Below, piece by piece: positions 16,916 to 26,522 of a DNA stretch of 64,000 nt. Position 1 is the stretch's first letter; each line of letters starts with the position of its first letter. The translations under genes were made by a program, and so were the position numbers. This DNA comes from Burkholderiales bacterium (lineage in GTDB: Bacteria; Pseudomonadota; Gammaproteobacteria; Burkholderiales; Burkholderiaceae_C), in assembly GCA_028864885.1 (NCBI GenBank), contig JAGWLR010000003.1, positions 1 to 64,000 on the forward strand, given 5' to 3'. The notes under the pieces are model-generated. The model did no database searches and was not told the origin of the DNA. It worked only from the letters and a program-made list of their open reading frames with translations.

Positions 16916-17010
16916 GAGCAGGGACCTTCCTTGTTTCGCGTGATGCATATTGTGCACCGCAACACGGTCAGATTTTTTGCGGGAAGGCCCCAGCTTTGCG
17001 TGGGATCAGA

Positions 17011-17274
17011 TCAGCGGTTGGCCTCGGGCAGCTCGATCTTGACCTCCAGCACCTCCAGATTGTCCTGTCGCTCCATCGACACCTTGATGTCGTCCGGGTT
17101 GATCTGGACATATTTGGAGATCACGGCCACCAGCTCACGCTGCAGGTCGGGCAGGTAATCCGGGCTGCCCGCGTTGCGGCCGCTGCGCTCATGCGCCAGG
17201 ATCAGCTGCAGGCGCTCTTTGGCGACGGTGGCCGACTGCTTCTTTTCGCCGAGGAAGAAAGACAGGAATCCCAT
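17011..17274 (-). CDS. minE: Cell division topological specificity factor MinE
   Basis: This 87-residue MinE has the N-terminal membrane-targeting and MinD-contact segment (GFLSFFLG, then [16 protein letters not shown]) and the C-terminal dimerisation part ([15 protein letters not shown] to VKIELP). It stimulates MinD ATPase and drives pole-to-pole oscillation so that MinC acts away from midcell. It starts 4 bp after the minD stop, so the two are translationally close. Confidence 0.97.
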   Translation of the reverse strand: MGFLSFFLGEKKQSATVAKERLQLILAHERSGRNAGSPDYLPDLQRELVAVISKYVQINPDDIKVSMERQDNLEVLEVKIELPEANR

Positions 17275-17278
17275 GGTC

Positions 17279-18094
17279 TCACTTGCCTCCGAACAGGCGC
17301 TTGAAGAAGCCGGGTTTCACGGCGTCCACGAAACGCATGGGCTTGTCTTCACCCAGGAAGCGGGCCACCACATCTTTGTAGGCTTCGGACACGTCCGAGC
17401 CTTCCATGTGGATGGCGGGCACGCCCTGGTTCGAGGCGTTCAGTACGGATTCCGATTCGGGGATCACGCCGATCAGCTTGACGCGCAGGATCTCGTGGAT
17501 GTCTTCCAGCGACAGCATTTGGCCGCCTTCGACGCGGTTCGGGTTGTAGCGGGTGATCAGCAGGTGTTCCTTGATCGGCTCGCCACCGTCTTGGGCGCGC
17601 TTGGTCTTGCTGTTGAGCATACCCAGGATGCGGTCGGAATCGCGCACCGACGACACTTCGGGGTTGGTCACCACCAGAGCCTCGTCGGCGAAGTGCATGG
17701 CCATCAGCGCGCCGGTTTCGATGCCGGCGGGCGAATCGCAGACGATGTAGTCAAAGCCCATCTCGCCCAGCTCTTTGAGTACGCGCTCGACGCCGTCTTG
17801 TGTCAGGGCGTCTTTGTCACGTGTTTGCGAGGCCGCCAGCACGAACAGGTTTTCGCACTGCTTGTCCTTGATCAGGGCCTGCGTGAGCTTGGCTTCGTCA
17901 TGGATGACGTTGATCAGGTCATACACCACACGGCGTTCGCAGCCCATGATGAGGTCAAGGTTGCGCAGACCGACGTCAAAGTCGATCACGGCCGTTTTGA
18001 AGCCGCGCAGGGCCAGGCCCGAAGCGAAGCTCGCGCTGGTGGTTGTTTTGCCGACGCCTCCTTTACCGGAGGTCACCACGACGATCTTGGCCAT
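17279..18094 (-). CDS. minD: Septum site-determining protein MinD
   Basis: This 271-residue ATPase has its start at ATG 18094 ([13 protein letters not shown]). The deviant Walker [31 protein letters not shown] and [15 protein letters not shown] are diagnostic. The C-terminal amphipathic membrane-targeting sequence is [10 protein letters not shown]. It recruits MinC to the membrane and interacts with MinE. It is in the middle of minCDE, 27 bp after minC. Confidence 0.98.
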   Translation of the reverse strand: MAKIVVVTSGKGGVGKTTTSASFASGLALRGFKTAVIDFDVGLRNLDLIMGCERRVVYDLINVIHDEAKLTQALIKDKQCENLFVLAASQTRDKDALTQDGVERVLKELGEMGFDYIVCDSPAGIETGALMAMHFADEALVVTNPEVSSVRDSDRILGMLNSKTKRAQDGGEPIKEHLLITRYNPNRVEGGQMLSLEDIHEILRVKLIGVIPESESVLNASNQGVPAIHMEGSDVSEAYKDVVARFLGEDKPMRFVDAVKPGFFKRLFGGK

Positions 18095-18121
18095 TGGTGG
18101 CTGTCCTTTCAACTGTAAGTC

Positions 18122-18877
18122 TTAGATTTTGATGGCTTCATAGACCAGACGCTCGCCATCCAGTCGGATTTGGGCGGGTTTGCCCAGCACCTCGGGGGGC
18201 AGTGGGGTCTCGGTCGTGCGATAGGTTCCGGCGATGGAGACGAGTTCCGGCTCCATGCTGGTCGAAAAAATGCGGGCTTCAGGGTTGCCTTTGGCGCCGG
18301 CAATGGCTTTGCCACGCAGGGGGGCATAGACGTGGATGCTACCGTCGGCGATCACTTCGGCACCATGGTTGACCACAGCCATGACAATCAGGTCGCCGCC
18401 CTTGGCGTACACCTGCTGGCCTGAACGCAAGGGTTTGTCAATGATCATGGTGGCGGACGATACCGGCACTTCCACGCGCACCTCCACGGGCACTTCGCGA
18501 ATCACCTCTTTGACGACCTCTTGAACCGCCTGCTGGCGAGGTGTGCTGCTCTCGGGCGCTTCGCCCAGCCCTGCTTCCAGCGCATCGGCCATCTGTTTGG
18601 CATTGCCGCCGCGCACAGCCACGGGGGTCAGGCGGAAGCGCTTGAGCAGTTCGATCAGGGCCGGGAAGTTCAGGGTGGCGACTTCCAGACTCGACAGGGG
18701 CGTCAGGTCAACGACCACGGGGTCGTGGCTGAAGAAATCCGGCGTGTCGCCGAATTTTTCGGTCAAGGCCTGCTCCAGCGCCTGCATGTTCCCGGTCTTG
18801 AGCACGAAGGCCACCAGGGTGAGCGAGGCGCTCTTGAGGTCGAATAGGGCGTTGGCGTTCGCGGAGGTGGCGGACAT
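18122..18877 (-). CDS. minC: Septum site-determining protein MinC
   Basis: This 251-residue FtsZ-assembly inhibitor has an N-terminal domain of about 110 residues. It is followed by a linker with a VKEVIREVPVEVRVEVPV repeat and the C-terminal beta-helix domain (RSGQQVYAKGGDLIVMAVVNHGAEVIADG, then VYAPLRGKAIAGAKG, then IFSTSMEPELVSIAG). This gene starts the min operon. No obvious promoter was identified in the 203 bp to ygiQ. Confidence 0.97.
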   Translation of the reverse strand: MSATSANANALFDLKSASLTLVAFVLKTGNMQALEQALTEKFGDTPDFFSHDPVVVDLTPLSSLEVATLNFPALIELLKRFRLTPVAVRGGNAKQMADALEAGLGEAPESSTPRQQAVQEVVKEVIREVPVEVRVEVPVSSATMIIDKPLRSGQQVYAKGGDLIVMAVVNHGAEVIADGSIHVYAPLRGKAIAGAKGNPEARIFSTSMEPELVSIAGTYRTTETPLPPEVLGKPAQIRLDGERLVYEAIKI

Positions 18878-19080
18878 GGGACAGCGGGCGCGGACAAAAG
18901 CGCAAGTTTAAGGCAGCCGGCGGCTTCTCCTCGCGTTCCTCGTACTCGGAGGCACCATACTGTCATTCAGGTGATCGAGCGGAGGGAAAGCCTTGTGTGT
19001 TGTCGTCGGACCAGATTGGCTTGGCCGTGGCCTTGGGGGCTTGAGCCCCTGTTTGCATCGACCAGGTGGCTGGCTGGCGA

Positions 19081-21588
19081 TCAGCGCTGCTTCTTGCGCT
19101 GCCCCGGGCGCGATGAACCAGCACGCCCCTTTGACTCACCTTGATCCCGAGGGGGCAGGCCCGTGTGCTGGGTCAGCAGCAGGCCCTTGCGAGGCTGTGC
19201 CTTGGGGATGTTGCGCGGATCGGCCGACTCGTTGGCGCGGCTGTTGCCCACTTTGCCCGCACCGCGATTGACACGCCCTGTGGTCACCACCGAAGCCTTG
19301 GTACCCGATGCCGTCGAGTTCTTGCGACGTGCGCTTTCATAGCCGCCATCCGTGGCCGGCTGGTAGTTTGGGATCAGGTGGTTGGGGCCATTGCCGATCA
19401 GGTCATAACGGCCCATGGCCTTGAGCGCATCGCGCAGCAAGGGCCAGTTGTTGGGGTCGTGATAACGCAAGAAGGCCTTGTGCAAGCGGCGGCGTTTTTC
19501 GCCCTTGACGATGTCCACCTTTTCGCCTTTGCCTGCTTGGCGACTGATGCCCTTGAGCGGGTTCAGGCCCGAGTGGTACATGGCCGTGGCCGTGGCCATC
19601 GGGCTGGGGTAGAAGGTCTGCACCTGGTCAGCCTTGAAGCCATTGCGCTTGAGCCAGATGGCCAGGTTCATCATGTCTTCATCGGTGGTGCCGGGGTGGG
19701 CAGCGATGAAGTAGGGGATGAGGTATTGCTTCTTGCCAGCCTCTTCGCTGAACTGCTCAAACATCTGCTTGAAGCGGTCATACGTGCCGATGCCCGGCTT
19801 CATCATCTTGGTCAGCGGGCCGTTCTCGGTATGCTCGGGCGCGATCTTGAGGTAGCCGCCCACGTGGTGGGTGACCAGCTCTTTGACGTACTCGGGCGCG
19901 CGCACGGCCAGGTCGTAGCGCAGGCCTGATCCAATCAGGATCTTCTTGATGCCGGGCAGGGCGCGGGCGCGGCGGTACATGCGCACCAGTGGGCCGTGGT
20001 CGGTATGCAGGTTGGAGCAGATGCCCGGGTACACGCACGAGGGCTTGCGGCAAGCCGCTTCAATGGCTTTGGACGCACAACCCAGACGGTACATATTAGC
20101 CGTGGGGCCACCCAGGTCAGAGATGACGCCGGTGAAGCCCTTGACCTTGTCGCGGATGTCTTCTATCTCTTTGAGCACCGAGGCTTCAGAGCGGCTTTGG
20201 ATGATGCGGCCTTCGTGCTCGGTGATGGAGCAGAAGGTGCAGCCGCCAAAGCAGCCGCGCATGATGTTGACGCTGAAGCGGATCATGTCCCACGCGGGGA
20301 TCTTGGCGTCGCCGTATTTGGGGTGCGGGGCGCGAGCGTAGGGCAGGTCAAAGACCAGGTCCATCTCGGGCGTGGTCAGTGGGATGGGGGGCGGGTTGAT
20401 CCACACATCCTGTGCGCCGGGGCCTTCGCCATGCAATTGGACCAAGGCGCGGGCGTTGCCGGGATTGGTCTCCAGGTGCAACACGCGGTTCGCGTGGGCA
20501 TACAGCACGGGGTCGCTGGCCACTTGTTCGTAAGACGGCAGGCGGATCACGGTGCGATCACGCGCGGGCATGACGATCTTGCCGCTGCGCTCGGGCAGGG
20601 GCATCAAGGTGGACGCCGCTTTTTTGGCGGCCAGGGCCGGGTTGCTGACGATCTTGATGGGCTTGGCACCACCGGCCAGATCGGCTTGGATCGCCTGACC
20701 CGGCTTCTTGGTGGGATCGAATTCACCCGCTTCTTCCAAGGCGCAACTGCCACCTTGTTCAGCCGCCTGCTGACCCGTGGTCATGTAGGGGTTGATGTGC
20801 TGGTCGATGCGGCCAGGCAGATCGACCTCGGTCGAGTCCAACTCGAACCAGTCTTGGGCGGTGGTGTCTTTGCGCCGTCGGATGAAGGCGGTGCCGCGCA
20901 CATCGGTGATGCTGGTCACGGGCTCGCCCGCAGCCAGGCGGTGGGCCACTTCAATGATGGCGCGTTCGGCATTGCCGTACAGCAGCAGGTCGGCCTTGGC
21001 GTCCATCAGGATGGAGCGGCGCACCTTGTCGGACCAGTAGTCGTAATGGGCGATGCGGCGCAGCGAGGCTTCGATGCCGCCCATGATGATAGGTACCTCT
21101 TTGAAGGCTTCGCGGCATCGCTGGGCGTACACGGCGGAGCAGCGGTCAGGCCGTGCGCCGCCCAGGCCCCCGGGCGTGTAAGCGTCGTCACTGCGAATTT
21201 TGCGATCAGCCGTGTAGCGATTGATCATTGAGTCCATGTTGCCCGCCGCCACGCCCCAAAACAAATTGGGTTTTCCCAGGGCCTTAAAGGGCTCGGCACT
21301 CAACCAGTCGGGTTGCGCAATGATGCCCACGCGAAAGCCCTGGTTCTCCAGCACGCGGCCGATGACGGCCATGCCAAAGCTGGGGTGGTCCACATAGGCG
21401 TCGCCCGTGACGATGATGACGTCGCAGCTGTCCCAGCCCAGCGCGTCCATCTCGGCACGACTGGTGGGCAGGAACTTGGCCGATCCCAAACGCTTGGCCC
21501 CAGACGGCTTGTACGGCTTGTAGCTGTCGATGGGTTTGGCGCTTGGGACGGCGGGAGCGGCGGGGGACTCAAGGGTCAGATCAGACAT
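19081..21588 (-). CDS. YgiQ family radical SAM protein
   Basis: This 835-residue protein has a radical SAM cluster motif in [17 protein letters not shown] (Cx3Cx2C, about residue 420), preceded by NIMRGC and followed by [12 protein letters not shown]. The N-terminal 350 residues show the family pattern of [30 protein letters not shown]. The C-terminal 100 residues are basic and low-complexity ([15 protein letters not shown]). YgiQ proteins are widespread but without proven substrate. It is separated by 87 bp from dbpA (minus strand) and a 203 bp gap from minC. Confidence 0.93.
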   Translation of the reverse strand: MSDLTLESPAAPAVPSAKPIDSYKPYKPSGAKRLGSAKFLPTSRAEMDALGWDSCDVIIVTGDAYVDHPSFGMAVIGRVLENQGFRVGIIAQPDWLSAEPFKALGKPNLFWGVAAGNMDSMINRYTADRKIRSDDAYTPGGLGGARPDRCSAVYAQRCREAFKEVPIIMGGIEASLRRIAHYDYWSDKVRRSILMDAKADLLLYGNAERAIIEVAHRLAAGEPVTSITDVRGTAFIRRRKDTTAQDWFELDSTEVDLPGRIDQHINPYMTTGQQAAEQGGSCALEEAGEFDPTKKPGQAIQADLAGGAKPIKIVSNPALAAKKAASTLMPLPERSGKIVMPARDRTVIRLPSYEQVASDPVLYAHANRVLHLETNPGNARALVQLHGEGPGAQDVWINPPPIPLTTPEMDLVFDLPYARAPHPKYGDAKIPAWDMIRFSVNIMRGCFGGCTFCSITEHEGRIIQSRSEASVLKEIEDIRDKVKGFTGVISDLGGPTANMYRLGCASKAIEAACRKPSCVYPGICSNLHTDHGPLVRMYRRARALPGIKKILIGSGLRYDLAVRAPEYVKELVTHHVGGYLKIAPEHTENGPLTKMMKPGIGTYDRFKQMFEQFSEEAGKKQYLIPYFIAAHPGTTDEDMMNLAIWLKRNGFKADQVQTFYPSPMATATAMYHSGLNPLKGISRQAGKGEKVDIVKGEKRRRLHKAFLRYHDPNNWPLLRDALKAMGRYDLIGNGPNHLIPNYQPATDGGYESARRKNSTASGTKASVVTTGRVNRGAGKVGNSRANESADPRNIPKAQPRKGLLLTQHTGLPPRDQGESKGRAGSSRPGQRKKQR

Positions 21589-21675
21589 AACCCTCTATTG
21601 TCGCCGGTCTGCCTTTTCAAGAGGCCCCATTTTTAAAAGGGCTTTTTTTGATCAGGGTGCGAGAGCGGCGAGGCG

Positions 21676-23094
21676 TCAGCGTTCTTGCTGGATCACGTCC
21701 TTGAGCAAACGGGCCTTGGTTTTCTTGCCTTTGACGTTGATTTTGTTGAGCTGGGACACGGCCTTGGCGGCCACGCTGCGCTCCATCGCCACGTAGGTGT
21801 GGAAGTCGGTGACGTTGATCTTGCCGATCCGGCTGCCCTGAAAGCCCCCCTCGCCCGTCAGCGCGCCCAGCACGTCGCCAGGGCGCAGCTTTTCCTTGCG
21901 GCCACCCAGAATCTGAATGGTGACTATGGGGGGCAGCAGGGGCTCGTTGCTGGCGGGCGTCAGCTCGCTCAGTTTGTGCCATTCGGACTCGCGACCTTGC
22001 AGCAGCTCGATGTTGCCCACGCGGCCCATCTCGTCCATGCTGGCCAAGTTCAGGGCCCAGCCTTCTGCATCGCCCCGGCCGGTACGGCCAATGCGGTGGA
22101 TGTGGATTTCGGGGTCTGGGGTCACGTCCACGTTGATGACAGCCTCCAGTTGGGCGATGTCCAGGCCGCGTGCGGCGACGTCGGTGGCCACCAGCACCGA
22201 AGCGCTTCGGTTGGCGAATTGGATCAAGACCTGATCGCGGTCACGCTGTTCCAGGTCGCCATGCAGGGCAATGGCTTCGATGCCATGGGCGCTCAGCACA
22301 TCGACCAAGTCACGGCATTGCTGCTTGGTGTTGCAAAAGGCAATGGTGCTGGTGGGGCGGTAGTGCAGCAGCAGTTGGGCCACGGCATCCAGACGCGTTT
22401 CGCGGTCGACTTCGTACCAGCGCTGGCGAATCTTGTTGGCCTCGTGCGTGGTGGCCACTTTCACCTCTTTGGGCTGCCGCAGGAACTGCGCGCTTAGCTT
22501 GGCAATGCCTTCGGGGTAGGTGGCCGAGAACAGCAGAGTCTGGCGGTCCTTGGGGCATTGACGGGCCACGTAGACGATGTCGTCGTGAAAGCCCATGTCC
22601 AGCATGCGATCGGCTTCGTCCAGCACCAGGGTGTTGAGGGCGCCCAAATCCAGCGTGCCGCGCTCCAGGTGGTCCATGATGCGACCGGGCGTGCCCACCG
22701 CGATGTGCGCACCGTGGGCCAGGCTTTCGATTTGCGGGCGCATGGTGCTGCCGCCGCACAGGGTGATCACCTTGATGTTGGCTTCAGAGCGGGCCAGGCG
22801 ACGAATCTCTTGGCAGACCTGATCGGCCAGCTCGCGCGTGGGGCACAGCACCAGGGCTTGCACGTTCAGATTTTTGACATCCAGCCGGTTGAGCAAGGGC
22901 AGGGTGAAGGCGGCGGTTTTGCCGCTGCCGGTCTTGGCTTGGGCGATCAGGTCGTGTCCGGCCAGGGTCAAAGGCAGGCTGGCGGCCTGGATGGGCGTCA
23001 TGCTCAGGTAGCCCAGGCTTTGCAAGGTGTCTTGCATGGCGGGGCTCAGCGGCAGGGTGCTGAAGGAGGGACTGGAGGCCTGGAATGCGGTCAT
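21676..23094 (-). CDS. dbpA: DbpA-type DEAD-box RNA helicase
   Basis: This 472-residue protein starts at ATG 23094 (MTAFQASSPSFSTLPLS). DEAD-box motifs are complete: AQAKTGSGKT (I), PTRELADQV (Ia), GTPGR, VLDEADRMLD (II), SATYP (III), HGDLEQRDRDQVL, ATDVAARGLDIAQ (V) and HRIGRTGRGDAEG (VI). The C-terminal 75 residues (VTIQILGGRKEKLRPGDVLGAL, then GKINVTDFHTYVAMERSVAAKA) match the DbpA RNA-binding domain that recognises 23S rRNA helix 92. It acts in 50S ribosome assembly. Confidence 0.95.
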   Translation of the reverse strand: MTAFQASSPSFSTLPLSPAMQDTLQSLGYLSMTPIQAASLPLTLAGHDLIAQAKTGSGKTAAFTLPLLNRLDVKNLNVQALVLCPTRELADQVCQEIRRLARSEANIKVITLCGGSTMRPQIESLAHGAHIAVGTPGRIMDHLERGTLDLGALNTLVLDEADRMLDMGFHDDIVYVARQCPKDRQTLLFSATYPEGIAKLSAQFLRQPKEVKVATTHEANKIRQRWYEVDRETRLDAVAQLLLHYRPTSTIAFCNTKQQCRDLVDVLSAHGIEAIALHGDLEQRDRDQVLIQFANRSASVLVATDVAARGLDIAQLEAVINVDVTPDPEIHIHRIGRTGRGDAEGWALNLASMDEMGRVGNIELLQGRESEWHKLSELTPASNEPLLPPIVTIQILGGRKEKLRPGDVLGALTGEGGFQGSRIGKINVTDFHTYVAMERSVAAKAVSQLNKINVKGKKTKARLLKDVIQQER

Positions 23095-23132
23095 GGGGCG
23101 GATTATCCGCAGGTGGCGCAGGCTAATTTCTG

Positions 23133-23470
23133 ATGATGGCACTGCTGGCCATGGTGGCGATCTTTGCGATCAGCTGGATCATGGGACGTTTGAGGGGCGG
23201 TAGCGCCGCTCAAGGGCCACAACTGGCCGGCGCCGGTGCGCCTTACACGTCACAGCCGATGTCGCCACCCGAGCCGCAATCGGCGCAGCGTCAGTCTTTG
23301 GATGTGACGCCTGTTGCGGCGGGCGCGGTGGGGCAGCAAGGCAGCGTGCCCGTTGGCTTTGACGCCGCGAGGGCTTCCAGCGCGTGGTCAAGATGCTGTT
23401 CATTCGCCTGCAGGCCGCCAACGATGCAGGTGACTGGGCGATTGCCGGGATCACTCCTTTACAAGCCTGA
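23133..23470 (+). pseudogene. Frameshifted, truncated Tim44-like membrane protein
   Basis: The plus frame from ATG 23133 begins with a hydrophobic segment (MALLAMVAIFAISWIMGRL) and a low-complexity linker, reaching VPVGFDAA. It then continues as an unrelated Arg/Ser/Pro reading. In the frame one base over, from 23369, the sequence reads EGFQRVVKMLFIRLQAANDAGDW and stops at 23468-23470. GFDxEGF...VRLQAANDAGD is the start of the bacterial Tim44-like domain, whose remaining roughly 100 residues are missing. The gene is therefore interrupted by a frameshift (one base missing near 23367) and lacks both the usual N-terminus and most of the domain. Confidence 0.7.
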
Positions 23471-23472
23471 TT

Positions 23473-24426
23473 TCAGCCCTGGCCACGCACCCTGCTGGCC
23501 ACGCGCTGCAACAGGCTGACCCCGGCCAGCACCAAGGCGCCTGCCACTACGCCCCCCACGGTGTCCAGCAGCGCGGGGGTGATGGCGGCCAACAAGGTGC
23601 CCAGTCCTGGCACTTGGGCGGCGACTTCGCTGGCATGGTGTGCGAGCTCATGCTCGCCAGGCAGGCCGTGCATCAAGATTCCGCCGCCCACCATGAACAT
23701 GGCGACGGTACCGGCCACGGTCAAGCCCTTCATCAGCAAGGGGGCTGCGCGCAGCAGGCCACGACCGATGGTTTGCAAGGCGCGCGTGCCGGCGCTTTGC
23801 CCTGGCAGTTGATGCAGATACAAGCCCGCATCGTCCATTTTCACGATGGCGGCGACCAGGCCGTACACGCCCACGGTCATGATGAAGGCCACACCGACCA
23901 ACACGCTTACCTGGGTCAGGAATGAGGCCGTGGCCACCGTGCCCAGGGTGATGGCAATGATCTCGGCCGACAGGATGAAGTCGGTGCGGATGGCGCCTGC
24001 AATCTTGTCTTTCTCGTAGGCCACCAGGTCAACCTTGGGGTCGGACAGGGCCTGCACCAGTTCAGCATGGTGCGTCTGCTCTTCTTGCTGGCTGTGAAAG
24101 AACTTGTGCGCCAGCTTTTCAAAGCCTTCAAAACACAAATAGGCGCCGCCCAGCATCAGCAAAGGTGTGATCAACCAAGGGGCTAAGGCACTGATGGCCA
24201 GCGCAGCGGGCACCAAAATGGCTTTGTTCTTGAGGGAACCCTTGCCCACGGCCCACACCACCGGCAGTTCCCGGTCGGCCGTGACACCTGCCACCTGCTG
24301 GGCATTCAAAGCCAGATCGTCACCCAGAACGCCGGTGGTCTTTTGGGCGGCGACTTTGGTCAGCACGGCCACATCGTCCAGCACGGTGGCGATGTCGTCG
24401 ATCAGGGCCAAAAGGCTCGAAGCCAT
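23473..24426 (-). CDS. DUF808 family membrane protein (YedI-like)
   Basis: This 317-residue protein starts at ATG 24426. It shows LLALIDDIATVLDDVAVLTKVAAQKTTGVLGDDLALNAQQV, the DUF808 opening, and several hydrophobic helices (about 85-110, 165-190, 200-215, 255-275, 280-310). Members are inner-membrane proteins of unknown transport or structural role. It stops 3 bp from the Tim44 remnant and its start is 26 bp from that of the MASE3-GGDEF-EAL ORF, which it diverges from. Confidence 0.92.
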   Translation of the reverse strand: MASSLLALIDDIATVLDDVAVLTKVAAQKTTGVLGDDLALNAQQVAGVTADRELPVVWAVGKGSLKNKAILVPAALAISALAPWLITPLLMLGGAYLCFEGFEKLAHKFFHSQQEEQTHHAELVQALSDPKVDLVAYEKDKIAGAIRTDFILSAEIIAITLGTVATASFLTQVSVLVGVAFIMTVGVYGLVAAIVKMDDAGLYLHQLPGQSAGTRALQTIGRGLLRAAPLLMKGLTVAGTVAMFMVGGGILMHGLPGEHELAHHASEVAAQVPGLGTLLAAITPALLDTVGGVVAGALVLAGVSLLQRVASRVRGQG

Positions 24427-24452
24427 GGAGTTGTAGTCCTTGTCTGATTGGA

Positions 24453-26522
24453 ATGGGAAGCTTGTCCGCAAAGCCGGCTCGTACCCAGAAAAACGGGTTT
24501 TCCCTCGCTATTTGGATGAGCGAGCCCATGGGATTGAAGGGAACATTGTCCCATTCAAGGATGCTGCGCAAATGGTTTTCGGTATCGATGCACACGATCA
24601 CCGAGTTCGCGGCCATTGTGGTGGCCCTGCTGGTGTTCACCCTGGCCTGGCACACCAGTTCGGTGGGGCAACCGGGCAACATCCTGATCATTGGATGCGG
24701 CTTTCTGGCGGTGGGCTTGATCGATCTGGGACATGTCTTGTCCTACAAAGGAATGCCTGACTTTGTCACGCCCGCTTCGCCGGAAAAGGCGATCCACTTC
24801 TGGCTGGTGGGGCGCTATACCGCCGCGTTGACCCTTTTGGTTGCCGCCAGCCGCCCGGTCAAGTCGATGTTCGGCTTGCCTTGGCGCTACGTGATGCTGG
24901 CGCTCTCTCTGAGCTATGTGATGGCCGTGTATGCCATCGAGTTCCTGGCCCCGCAGGTTTGGCCCCGCACCTTTGTCGATGGGCTGGGGTTGACGCCATT
25001 CAAACGGGTGGCCGAATACGGTGTCATCGTGATCGCTGCCGTGGCAGCCTGGGCTTTTCGTCGCTGGGGCGGGCGCGAGCGCGTCTACAACACCACCGAC
25101 CTGTGCGCGGCCGCTCTCATCACGATCTTGTCCGAGTTGTGCCTGACGCTGTACTCCGACGTCAGCGATCTGTTCAGCCTGCTGGGGCATCTGTACAAGA
25201 TCGTGGCGTACTACTTCATCTATCGCGCCGTGTTTGTGACGAGCGTGCGTGATCCTTACAACCGCCTGAGCGTCGAGGTGGAAGAGCGGCGTGAGGCGGA
25301 GCAGCGAGTTGAATTTCTGGCTTATCACGACGTCTTGACCCGATTACCGAACCGGGACTTGGCCCGCGATCGCTTGACGCAAGCCATCGCCGATGCACAC
25401 CGTCATGGCTCCATGGTGGCCACCAGCCTGCGTGAGCATGTGCGAGAGGCTGACACCGTGAGCCGGCAGGGGGGCGATGAATTCCTGCTGATCCTCAAAG
25501 ACCTGCCTGATGTGGACATGGTTGTGCCCATCGTCTCGAAGCTACTGGCTGAGCTGTGCGTGCCGGTGATGCTGGCTGGCCGCGAGCTGACGACCTCGGC
25601 CTCGATGGGCATTGCGATGTATCCGCATGATGGGCAGGACTTTGAAACCCTGTCTCAGAAAGCCGATACGGCGATGTATCGCGCCAAGGCAGAAGGGCGC
25701 AACACCTATCGGTTCTTCGACGATCGGATGAACCAGGAATCGATCGAGCGCCTGACCCTGCTGCAGGAACTGCGCCGGGCTTTGGAGCACAAGCAGTTTG
25801 TTCTGCATTACCAGCCGCAAATCGATCTGCAGACCCGTCGGGTCGTGGGCATGGAAGCCCTGATCCGTTGGCAGCATCCAGAAAAAGGCCTGATTCCGCC
25901 GAATGTGTTCATCCCGATCGCCGAAGAAAGTGGCCTGATTGTGCCCATGGGGGATTGGGTGATTGAAGAAGCCGCCACACAGTCGGTCGCCTTGACTGCG
26001 CAAGGCTTGCCCGCCATCCCCGTTGCAGTGAATCTGTCGGCCCTGCAGTTCCGGCGTGGCAACCTGGAAGAGGTGGTGGCTCAGGCCTTGAAACAGTCAG
26101 GCCTGTCGCCCAGCCTGCTTGAGCTGGAGCTGACCGAGTCGGTTCTGATCAGCGACACCGAATCAGTCGAGACCCGCTTGCGCGGTTTGCAGCGCATGGG
26201 GGTCACCTTGTCGATCGATGATTTCGGAACCGGCTATTCCAGCTTGTCCTACCTCAATCGCTTTTCGGTGGACAAGCTCAAGATCGATCAGAGCTTCGTG
26301 CGCGACCTCAATCGCAATCCTGACGATGTGGGCATCGTTCGCGCCATCATCCAGATGGCCAGCAGCCTGGGCTTGAAAACCATCGCCGAAGGGGTGGAAA
26401 CAGAGACCATGGCCGAGTTGCTGACCCAACTGGGTTGCGACGAGGCGCAGGGCTACTACTTCGCCCGCCCCATGCCTGCCGATGCGCTGACGGTTTGGTT
26501 TCGGGATCAAGCTCGAGCCTGA
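24453..26522 (+). CDS. MASE3-GGDEF-EAL protein; GGDEF domain internally deleted
   Basis: This is up to 689 residues; the start is uncertain (ATG 24453, 24528 and 24561 are all possible). A membrane sensor domain of MASE3 type (ILIIGCGFLAVGLIDLGHVLSYKGMP) precedes a GGDEF region. That region runs from LAYHDVLTRLPNRDLARDRL directly to TSLREHVREADTVSRQGGDEF. About 33 residues that normally carry the DLDxFKxxND/GHxxGD metal and substrate motifs are absent, in frame. The EAL domain (about 440-680) is complete: EALIRW, NLSALQF, LELTES, DDFGTGYSSLSYL, KIDQSF, EGVET. It should hydrolyse c-di-GMP but not make it. The last 16 bases overlap the convergent ABC gene. Confidence 0.85.
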   Translation: MGSLSAKPARTQKNGFSLAIWMSEPMGLKGTLSHSRMLRKWFSVSMHTITEFAAIVVALLVFTLAWHTSSVGQPGNILIIGCGFLAVGLIDLGHVLSYKGMPDFVTPASPEKAIHFWLVGRYTAALTLLVAASRPVKSMFGLPWRYVMLALSLSYVMAVYAIEFLAPQVWPRTFVDGLGLTPFKRVAEYGVIVIAAVAAWAFRRWGGRERVYNTTDLCAAALITILSELCLTLYSDVSDLFSLLGHLYKIVAYYFIYRAVFVTSVRDPYNRLSVEVEERREAEQRVEFLAYHDVLTRLPNRDLARDRLTQAIADAHRHGSMVATSLREHVREADTVSRQGGDEFLLILKDLPDVDMVVPIVSKLLAELCVPVMLAGRELTTSASMGIAMYPHDGQDFETLSQKADTAMYRAKAEGRNTYRFFDDRMNQESIERLTLLQELRRALEHKQFVLHYQPQIDLQTRRVVGMEALIRWQHPEKGLIPPNVFIPIAEESGLIVPMGDWVIEEAATQSVALTAQGLPAIPVAVNLSALQFRRGNLEEVVAQALKQSGLSPSLLELELTESVLISDTESVETRLRGLQRMGVTLSIDDFGTGYSSLSYLNRFSVDKLKIDQSFVRDLNRNPDDVGIVRAIIQMASSLGLKTIAEGVETETMAELLTQLGCDEAQGYYFARPMPADALTVWFRDQARA

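Noticed and set aside
19996-21231. 411-residue plus-strand ORF over ygiQ
   Set aside because: Antisense to a well-supported radical SAM gene; low-complexity V/G/D/H composition and no motif.
21615-21655. GCCC...GGGC-TTTTTTT hairpin between ygiQ and dbpA
   Set aside because: The T-run is on the plus strand while both flanking genes are on the minus strand, and the stem has only four pairs; no transcript for it to end.
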